DNA of 64,000 nucleotides, taken from positions 22,971,126-23,035,125 of the forward strand of contig CM043790.1 in the NCBI GenBank assembly GCA_023974075.1. The letters are read 5' to 3'. Positions 54,585 to 64,000 of this stretch are shown in pieces (the stretch's first letter is position 1; every line of letters starts with the position of its first letter). This stretch comes from Chaenocephalus aceratus. Its lineage: Eukaryota > Chordata > Actinopteri > Perciformes > Channichthyidae. The translations under genes and the position numbers were made by a program. The notes below the pieces were generated by a model that searched no databases, was not told where the DNA came from, and saw only the letters and a list, made by a program, of their open reading frames with translations.

Positions 54585-54838
54585 TGTGCTGTGTGATAAA
54601 ACTGAACATTTCAGAGTGGCCTTTTATTGTGGCCAGCCTAAGGCACACCTGTGCAATAATCATGCTGTCTAATCAGCATCTTGATATGCCACACCTGTGA
54701 GGTGGGATGGATTATCTCGGCAAAGGAGAAATGCTCACTATCACAGATTTTTTCCGATTCGTGAACAATATTTGAGAGAAATGGTTATTTTGTGTATATA
54801 GAAAATGTTTTAGATCTTTGAGATTTTTGTTCAGTGTA

Positions 54839-56067
54839 CTTTCATATTGTGTTATTTTTTTTTTTTTTTTGGGAAGCACTTTGTGACCTTCTGATCACGA
54901 AATAGACCATACATTGATCTTAAATCTGTATGTAATATGTATAAAAGTCTAACACTAAATCCACATCAATCTACTTATTCTAAAAACACAGCATAAAGTG
55001 ATCAGTTCTTCAGATGGTTGCAGTTTTGCTTCGACATTACAGTTTGAAAAGTCAAATCAGCGTCTGTCTCTGCAGTACTTAATAGATTTCAGTCTGTCTG
55101 TAGAGGTGACCTTTCCCTCCTCCTTTCATCTCTGTCTGCTTAACCTGAGAGCTGAGACAACACTCTGACTGGAGAGTACAGTTGAGCCTGATTATAACAA
55201 GCACTTAAATCTGCTTCTGCACACCCCCTAACACCAGGGTTTTTATTAGAACAAGCATTTACATCAGCCTCCACACTGGCTTTATTAGATCTAAGACCTC
55301 TTACATCATTCAAGATACGTGCTCATGCACAAGAGTCTCCTCTCGCTCGTCTCTACCAGGTCAGGGTGTATCACTGCCTGTCGTTTTGTTTGAAGAATCA
55401 GTTCCAGAGATGCCGTGAAAAATTAGTAGATGAAGCAGAATATGCAAATATAAGAATGGATAAAACAGATCATTCTAACAAAATGTATATATGGTAATAA
55501 GTAGACTTTTATATAGATGTTTTCACACATTCCTTTAACTCCCCCTCAGCACTAAATTGCCACTCCCCTTTTACTTTCTCTCTTATCTTTTCTCTTTTAA
55601 CTGATGTAATTGTTTCCACCATGAGGGGTTTTTCACTGTGTTGCTGGGATAAATAATATTTTGTATTCCATTACAGAGCATGTCCGACTTTTATAAGCTA
55701 TACTTCTAGGAAAATGTGACAGTTTTTCTATCTCTCAACCTTTTTTAAACTGCTCTATCTGTACTTCTATTCCGTTACCAATATAGACATTGTATTTTGT
55801 GAAACCGCCCTCTCTTACTCCTAAAGCTGAGTCTCTCAGCAGTTCACTCTGACTCTCCAGCAGCTCTATCGACTGGCTCTCTGCTCCTCCGGCCCGGTCT
55901 CGGCTGCTCCTTTCATTTACACAGCCTGCGCTCAGCGGCCCTGCTCCGGGGAGAGCCGCTGAAACAAGACTTCATCAATTCCAGATGAAACACCAACATT
56001 TCCTCCCATTACACCAAAGCACCGCTCCCGCCCGCTCTCCGCGATCTCTCACTGCTCTGCTCTCGGT
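54839..56067. other. Intronic stretch with no recognised feature
   Basis: AT-rich sequence with a T run at about 54856-54870. Nothing else identified. Confidence 0.5.
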
Positions 56068-56200
56068 GTGTGTAATGAGGAATGGGACTGTGTGTGAGCA
56101 CGTGAGTGTGTGTACGTTTTGTGTGTAATGAGGAATGGGACTGTGTGTGAGCACGTGAGTGTGTGTCCGCTTTGTGTGTAATGAGGAATGGGACTGTGTG
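56068..56200. repeat. 53-bp minisatellite, about 2.5 copies
   Basis: GTGTGTAATGAGGAATGGGA starts at 56068, 56121 and 56174, exactly 53 bp apart. The first two copies carry GAGCACGTGAGTGTGTGT, with a CACGTG E-box; the third is cut short after GACTGTGTG. Confidence 0.92.
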
Positions 56201-56267
56201 AGTCTATGGTGGAGGCAGGCAGAGAGTTGAGGCAGTGCTGAGGGGGATTGGTCCAGGGAGCAGTGTG

Positions 56268-56436
<169 letters not shown>

Positions 56437-57877
56437 CTTAAAAAACCACATCACACGTAATCAAAGTCATCGGATCTCTGCTTTTATTACATTAACAGGT
56501 TTACAATGTAAATGTAGGGTTTCCTGCCGTGAACATAAAACATTGAGCTCCATCGACAAAGTAAAGAAAAGAGATCTTGAAACCTTTACAGTTATAATCA
56601 ATTTAGTTAGTAGATGAAACCACATCAACTATACGGGTTACCTATATTGCATGTGCTGTGTGAAACTGTTGAAGAGAGAAACCCTTAACTTTTGTAGTAA
56701 ATCTGATGATGAGAGTGAAGCAAATTAGAATTACAGACCAGTGTGATTTCTTTCATGCTGTAGTGTAATAAAATAGAGATAAAAAGATAATTCAAAAAGA
56801 GGGAGGCAGTTTTTGAAAGGCTCAGTTATTATTATTTTTTCCATCAATGCTATATTGACTTTTTTTCTCACCTTCGTTTTTTCTGTCATTGGTCTAAAGT
56901 AGCAGGAAGTGATTCTCTGTACCACTTGTTGACTCATTGGCCGGTCTGTGGTCCCTTAGTTTATGCTTTTCTCAGTTTCAGGTCACCAGATCATCTAACT
57001 CTTGGTATTGTCTGTACAGTGTTAAATAGAAATGGAGATAGTAGAGCTACTCCTTCTTCCTTTCTGACGGCAGCTTAATCGCATCTGTTGTACTCTTGAT
57101 AATGCCTTTGACATGTTTTCTTATTCTTCTGATCTGGAACCAGTCAACCCTGCTGCCACAAGACCCAGGGGGTCTTCATTTCACATCAACACACTCTTCT
57201 CTCTCTGTGCATCAACTAACTGACTACTATATGCCTAACTGCTCATGACCTGAGTGTTGCTGAGAAGTGAAGCAACAAACATGGCTCGGCCACAGGAAGG
57301 GGGGATGTGATGGAGAAGGGAATACTGATACTGGGTGGAAGGGGCATCTGGGGGAAGGGGAGAGTTGGGCTTCTTGTTTGTTTAATATCTTTATCTTAAT
57401 CTCTGCCCTCGGGACACAAAGGCGAATTCATCCGGAAAACTGGATTATCTCACTTAGACGAGCCGAACACACACAGGGCTGCGCTGTGTGTAAGCGAGTG
57501 TGTCGCTGTGTGAGAGGGAAAGAGATGTATGAGGGTGAGTGGTTTTTATTTCGAGGTTACATGTATCCTGTTTACTTTAAGTCCCCAGATTTTCTCACTT
57601 GAGGTTATTAAATGCTACAGGCTTATCTAGCTCCCGATTTGATTGTAGTTTTTTTATCAATCAAACAGCAAAGACCACAAATGTAATGAATGAGGTGAAC
57701 ACTCATCAACTAACTCCATTAAAACAGAGATGAGCTGCGTCTAGATCTCTGTGATTCAGAGAAGCAGGTGACCGTTCGTTCGGGTCATCTTTGAAATAAT
57801 TAACCAGAGCAGAATCACACAATTAGAAAAGAAAGAAACACTTTATGAGTTTTACAAATTGGCATAATAAGGTACAA
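56437..57877. other. Intronic stretch with no recognised feature
   Basis: Unique-looking sequence; no exon or transposon end seen. Confidence 0.5.
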
Positions 57878-59151
57878 TGGGATCAGAACAGTCTCATAAT
57901 ACACACATGCACAGAGAAGGATTCACACTTGTATTTCATGATCCGCAAAGGATCCACACTTGTGTTTTTCAATGCACACACAAATGTGTTCAGTTTCATA
58001 TGCATGTAAATAAAATCCAAATACAGAAAAAGTTTTACATATGTATTTTTGATCCACATATTTGTTTTCCGTTTAAAACCCCTGAACCTGCAAACACAAA
58101 CCGCTTTCTGTGCACGGATCGCTGTTGCGTGTGTGTGGTTTTTGAGACTCCCCTGACGGTCAGCCGATTCGCACTTGTAATTTTTCTATCTATAGCCAAT
58201 CAGATGTCTCCTTCATTCTAAGCCAATCACATGAGCGTGCCCCCACGAGGGTAGATTTCTTGCGTTCATGACGTAGCGCTTCATGTACGCATTTTGCGCA
58301 CTCCGGAGCTGACAGGTCCATGGAGCCTGCTTCCACCCTCAGTACAGCGCCACTTTCCGAACAGGAAATGCACTCAAATACAAGCCTTTATATTATTAAG
58401 GTACAGCGCCACTTTCCGAACCATTGATGAATGCTTGTGTGCACAAAACCGTTTTAAATGTGTGTTTCCTGTGTGGCGAATACAGCTGCTTTATTTATGT
58501 CTGTATGAAGTTGAAGGGGGATAATGATCGCCGGTCATTATCGGCCGATATTCACTCTTAAGTTTGATCCGTGCTCTCTATAAAGGCCGATCAGGAGAGC
58601 TGGATCTGATCGATATGGACATAAACGCGAGTGAAGTATAACCGGACGCGAGAGAGAGATCAGATCAGCGGCTGAGTCTGATGGAGACACGCAGCTCTGC
58701 ATGATCACCTGATGCTCCGCCCTTTGTTTAGCGAGCTGACCGGACAGCGCAAAATGCGTGTATGAAGTGTCATGAACGCAATAAATCTACCCTCGTGGGG
58801 GCGCGCTCATGTGATTGGCTTAGAATGAAGGAGACATCTGATTGGCTGATAGAAAAAATTACAAGTATGAATCGGCTGGTCAGGGGAGTCTCAAAAACCC
58901 ACACACGAATGCACAGCGATCCGTGCACAGAAAGCAGTTTGTGTTTGCAGGTGCAGGGGATTTAAACGGAAAATTAATATGTGAGGATCAAAAATACATA
59001 TGTAAAACTTTTTTCTGTATTTGGATTTTATTTAGATGTATATGAAACGGAACACATTGTGTGTGCTTTGAAAAACACAAGTGTGGATCCAGAAATACAA
59101 GTGTGAATCCTTCTGTGTGCATGTGTGTATTATGAGACTGTTCTGAGCCCA
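57878..59151. mobile_element. Foldback element with arms of about 430 bp, family unknown
   Basis: The left end TGGGATCAGAACAGTCTCAT and the right end ATGAGACTGTTCTGAGCCCA are inverted copies. The match runs on through ATACACACATGCACA, GATCCACACTTGTG, AGCCAATCAGATGTCTCC and CCCACGAGGGTAGAT to GCGCAAAATGCG at about 58290 and 58747. Scattered differences show some age. The middle (about 58313-58729) is single-copy. No transposase frame. Flanking duplication is unclear (TA or TAC are possible), so the superfamily cannot be assigned. Confidence 0.82.
58313..58729. other. Single-copy centre of the foldback element
   Basis: Contains two copies of a 21-bp repeat (GTACAGCGCCACTTTCCGAA C) at 58342-58362 and 58401-58421, a TATAAAGG at 58579 and CpG-rich sequence. 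No coding similarity recognised. Confidence 0.65.
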
Positions 59152-59915
59152 TACTTACTGCCCCCTCTTACCAATTCACTTGAGGAAGCCCACCCTGCTT
59201 ACGTCTATAACATATTGCTTCAGACGGAGTGTATATATGAGCTGTTGTTTGGAATCTTCTGGCCATAAGACGAGCTTCATCTTAACACTCTCACACTCGC
59301 TTCAAACTTTGGTTCTATTCCTTCAGAATCAAAATCCAGCTCAATGGCTTTAAGTGGTGACATACCTTTTAATTGTTATAATATGATCCTTAACGTATGT
59401 CAACCCATTTTTCTCTCATCAATTTCTCACAAATATTCCAACATGGACTTCATAACATTCCTATAATAGTCTAAGAGCATTGCATGTGTGGCCTGCGCTC
59501 TGCAGAGTACAACTTGTTCACAGAGGGAGGCTGAGAAGTCCTTTCATGTACTGTAGGCTCCTCACTCATCCTTTAGTTATTAGCTTGTCCAAACTCACAA
59601 GGCACACAGCGCTGCAGCTCCTGTAGGATTACACTGAGCTTGACATTACATTCAATAGATGTGTGCTTTACATAGATATCTGTGTGTCCCCATGTGTGTT
59701 TAAGCACTAAATCATTCATATTTCCCCTTGCTTTCACTTTAATTGGCCCTCTTTCCACATTTGCCAGCATGCCACCCCCTAGCCCTTGTCCTTCCTATCT
59801 GCTGCCCTCCCCCCCTCACCACCCAGCTCTGCTCTTAACTTGACCCTAATTGATTGTAATGAGCACAAGCTCTTATACCCTCCTCCCAGTATCCCATCCT
59901 ATCTCTTCCTGTTCC

Positions 59916-60087
<172 letters not shown>

Positions 60088-62628
60088 CCTGGTATGTCCA
60101 TATGTGTATTGAGCAGCTATAGCCAGTGTATTAGCCAGGACATGCTCACTTGTTTTATAAATGCTCAAGTATTGTCAAATTAATATTGTGCCACTTTTGG
60201 GAAACCTCTCAAAGGTGAAAGACTCACGTCTAATTCTTCTCTGCATAGTCCTTTGGTCATATTTTTTGACCAGTTATTCTTGTTTGGCCTTTATAAGAGT
60301 CCAACTGTAGTATTTTGTCCGGATTAGGCTAACTAATATATATATATAAAAAAGATTTCGTTCCAGCATGTTGGAAGTTAAATAGTTTAAAGCTGTTTTC
60401 AAGTGGACTTGAAAAAAGCGGATCGTTACAAACTGAAGCAACACAAAATAAGTATTTAATGGCACTTTCATTTAGTCTGTATTCATTTGATTCAGCAGTG
60501 CAGTCAAACCCTGGTGCGGATAGTTTGATCAGTGTTGAACGCAGAAATCATACTCTGGACTGGACCAAAACAACTGGTTGAGGAGCAAATGTTTTTCTAG
60601 GAACTTTCCAAGAAGACATTAGTGCAGTTCGATTTCCTTGAGAATATAATCTGAACCATAAGATATAAATGTATATGTATAAAACGATAGTGTATGTATA
60701 TACACCTGTATAAAGGTGTGTCTTTTGTTTTGGTTTAGTGTCAATCGGTAGCTTTGGTGTAACTAGCTGTGCGGACCCTGTCTTAAAGAATATGTCTTTG
60801 CTACCTACGATTCCTGATGTGAACCGCTCTACATCTGATCTACAGTTTACTCACAGGTTTCTAAAGAAGGTGGGTCTTTCTCACGTTGTCAGACTTCCCC
60901 TCTTGCATCCATCTTGGCTTCTCTCTGCTTTCAAGCACTAAGGCTCAAACTTGCTTTTCTAAATTAATCCAACAGTCCTCTCTTACATCTTTCACAATAT
61001 CCTAGAGCCCTGCATCCAATTCCTCAGTCTCTTACCTCTGCTGAATCTCCGAACCACTGCTAATGAATGACCCCTACATGATGTCACCGTGCTAATTCAT
61101 TACAACTGCCATTTTTCTTTGCTTTGGAATGCCAATATGATTAAACACTGTGTCGAGGCCAACTATCAATCTACACATTCATAATCAGCACTAAAGGGAT
61201 TGAGCAGTATGTAGCGTAAACACACACATGCAGTATACATGCACAACACACACATGCAGGCACACTCACGTACATATTAGTGTGCTGTAGGATTAGCATT
61301 GGGTGGTAGAGTTATGGGGGTGTTTTAACGCTGTAATGTATGAGCTTTGACATCCCTGAGATGACAAAGTGCAGGATTGTTTACAGCAGAAGGCCCTCGC
61401 TCTCTGTTAATGCCACACCATTTACATGTACCCACATTTACCCACATTTACTCACTTGCAAGATCAATAGCCTCGCAGCATGGCATCCACATAGCGCTGA
61501 CATGGAGTCCTTGCACTTTTGAACCGAGCAACCACCAAAACACAGCTCAAAATAATGATCTTTGAAATGTAAATGAGAGCGCTGCCTCATCTGTAGCAGA
61601 AGGTGCCTTCTCCTTAAATTAAGTGGATAGATTCCATATACCTAAATTATTAGTAAAGGTGGCATTTACATTTAAGTCCAGTGATCATCAGGGTTTCAAA
61701 TGACAGGTCGATACAGCTGAGAGCTTTCACCCTTATGTGCAGCCTCACATTGATCCATTGACTTATGGATTCATGGGAACACTGATGGTATCCCACAGAG
61801 AATGTGGTAAACAAACAGTAAAAACACACTTATACATACTCGCGTCACAGACGGGCAGGTTTAGGTGACCTCTAAGCTTCTGAGGTGAGCCCACCCGGTC
61901 AGAGGGTGAGACATCGTAGTGTGAGACAGTCTGACTTCGACCTGTCTGTCAGATGTCTGATCCCCACATATTGCCGTTTGTTGCAACTCGCGTCAAAAGT
62001 TGAAAGGGAGCTTTTGTTAGTTAATCTTCACACATGTGAACTATCATCATTGAGTTTCACGGTTGTTTACCAAAAATAGAAACACTCGAGTTGCTTTTGA
62101 CACATTGGAGGAAGATGATATTACTTTTAGTTCATAAAATGTTGACAAAATGCCCTGCTGATTTAATGTAGTAAAAATCAACACTGTGTCAGGTTTGATT
62201 CATTTCAACACCAATGTACAGTACACCTACTGTACCCCTACAAGATGTTTATTGTTGCACTTCAGTTTAAGATTACACCAAAGAAAGGTTATCAGAGAAG
62301 CTGTTTTCTTTTATCATTACACATAGTATAGAATGGGAAACAAAAAAACATCTACTTAGTAAAAGTATCAAACGAACAAACAAAGGACATATTTATCTTA
62401 AAAAATATAGGTGTATGAAGTGAGTCTCTCGATATTCTCAGGTTCTAGAAGATTCAGAATAGAGCCAGCTGGAGTTGGGGGCGATGGCAGGTTGATGTCA
62501 GGGTCCATCTGCACCGCTACATAATGCCTACACTGTAAATACACACCTTTAATGTTACCGCCTGATCCTGGTGAGAGGTGGGTAGGATCGATCAATGTGA
62601 ACAAGATGAGTGCATTTGTACCCTTACC

Positions 62629-62632
<4 letters not shown>

Positions 62633-62676
<44 letters not shown>
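62633..62676. repeat. (AC)22 microsatellite
   Basis: Perfect run, then TCACTCC. Confidence 0.93.
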
Positions 62677-62680
<4 letters not shown>

Positions 62681-62962
62681 TCCAAACACACAAGCATCTA
62701 CGGAAAGAAGACACACACACAGTCTGTCACCCACCCTTCCCCCTGTCTTCACCTGTCTGTAGAGGTAAACACATGCATTTAAATCAGTTGTGGGTGCCGT
62801 GGTAACAAAGACAAATGATGTTGTATGTAATATTTTCTATTAACATAAAGTAATATAAAGTGAAGGGCAGCGGTGTATGGAGGGAGTTAGGGGCTAATGT
62901 CCCGTATCAGATGTGGACAATGTCAGGGCTGCATACTGAGCAGTCTGTGTCCTTCTCTCCTG

Positions 62963-62963
<1 letters not shown>

Positions 62964-63016
<53 letters not shown>
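62964..63016. repeat. (TG)26 microsatellite
   Basis: Perfect run followed by TCTTTCAG. Confidence 0.93.
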
Positions 63017-63017
<1 letters not shown>

Positions 63018-64000
63018 TTTCAGGGGGCTAGGGACACACTGAGCTGCCAACACTCGTATTATTCCCAGTGCCTTATTAACCCGTCTGCCCTCGCCCTATC
63101 TCCTCACTCTCTTTTCTGCGCTCTCAGATGAACTGAATGTATTTCTGAACTAAACCGAGCTCTTCTTCACACACCTCTTGTTTTCCTGTCACACCCAATA
63201 ACACATACTTAACATCTGTCAAGGAACAAGATGTCGAAGTTCCTCCCTCTCTCTTCTTTGATATGTGTCGCTATGTGTACTGTACATATTTCATAGCAAA
63301 ACATTCGTAAGACACAGCATGAATATCTCCAAAATGATCTTGCTTTTTAAATATGGTTGTTGTCTGTATTAAAGTGGTGACCTACGAGGCAGTGCAAGTG
63401 ATGACGATTTATTAATTAAAAATAATAGTTCATTAGTCATAAATGAAGATCAGTGCCATCGTAAATAACAGAAAAGCACACCTAAAACAAACTTTTCTCA
63501 TAGTTAATATTAAACAGAAAATCAATCTCGAAGCTGTTTAGCAAAAATGTTGAGTCTTGTCTAGACAATTCCTGAACACGTATGAAAACTGATGCAAAAC
63601 TCACTTCCTGAAGACCTATCCTAAACTTAACATTTAAGGACAATCACAACTTCGATCATCTAGTGAGAGTTTTGAAAATCAAGGATAACCTTCTAGACAC
63701 AACCAAAGTGAGGTTTAAAAGAATCCCTTTAGGCAAATGGCCATACTTGTTGCCACGAGTGAATCTCATTGTTTACCTACAGGCAAGTCATTCATATCCT
63801 CCCAGCATAAGGAAGAGAGAGTGATGAAGGATTCCACCCCTATCAGTGTGTGAGCAGTGATGAATACAGTACACATTCAGACTGACAGCCACAGTTCTGA
63901 TAACTGATATACTATTCATCTCTCAATATGCAGTAACTGCTGTTGTATTTCTCTATATATCTGTAGTTGTTGGTGAGTTTACCCTGTGTTGTCAGCCTTA

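Larger units (their letters stand above)
51590..54836 (-). mobile_element. Tc1-like (Tc1/mariner) transposon, split by a nested hAT element
   Basis: The termini CACTGAACAAAA (51590) and TTTTGTTCAGTG (54825-54836) are inverted repeats flanked by TA on both sides (51588-51589 and 54837-54838). The inverted repeats are long: most of 51590-51866 reappears inverted at 54602-54836, including GCACTTCTCCTTTGCCGAG and AGGTGTGGCATATCAAGATG. The right copy has lost a short segment near its tip. The transposase lies on the minus strand in two parts at either side of the 52352-54020 insertion. Without that insertion the element would be about 1.58 kb, the normal size for fish Tc1 elements. Confidence 0.95.

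Overview
The window is vertebrate nuclear DNA, almost certainly from a teleost fish. It holds one gene, on the plus strand: an internal part of wwox (WW domain-containing oxidoreductase). Three exons are supported by reading frame, splice sites and length: 2926-3014 (89 bp), 7006-7191 (186 bp) and 11462-11726 (265 bp). They correspond to exons 6, 7 and 8 of the nine-exon vertebrate gene and encode most of the second half of the short-chain dehydrogenase/reductase (SDR) domain. The WW domains and Rossmann start (exons 1-5) and the last exon (exon 9) lie outside. Everything after 11726 shows no further coding exon and is read as the very long intron 8, which is also the giant intron in mammals.

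Layout: 1-2925 end of intron 5; 3015-7005 intron 6; 7192-11461 intron 7, with a hAT-type element at 7588-8484; 11727-64000 first 52 kb of intron 8. The intron carries a 914-bp TTAA-flanked element (13300-14213), a 379-bp TTAA-flanked MITE (30061-30439), a 5'-truncated LINE (about 49198-50852, minus), a Tc1-like transposon (51590-54836) split by a 1.67-kb hAT element (52352-54020), and a 1.27-kb foldback element with roughly 430-bp arms (57878-59151). Element ends were placed by reading the terminal inverted repeats and target-site duplications directly.

The region is very rich in simple repeats. Nine CA/GT tracts exceed 100 bp, and there are long ACTC, GA, TC and CAT arrays, a 53-bp minisatellite and a 27-bp tandem repeat. 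The teleost call rests on the wwox exon sequence, the very long CA microsatellites, and the Tc1, hAT and L2/CR1/Rex1-type repeats, including LINE tails familiar from fish genomes.

I found no second gene, tRNA, rRNA, CRISPR or bacterial-type system. The main points for follow-up are: a cysteine where the SDR active-site asparagine is expected in exon 7; a triple TGACCT array with DR4 spacing just after exon 7; a CA tract squeezed against the exon 8 branch point; the nested transposons; the foldback element with CCAAT and TATA-like motifs; and the orientation bias of the CA arrays relative to transcription.
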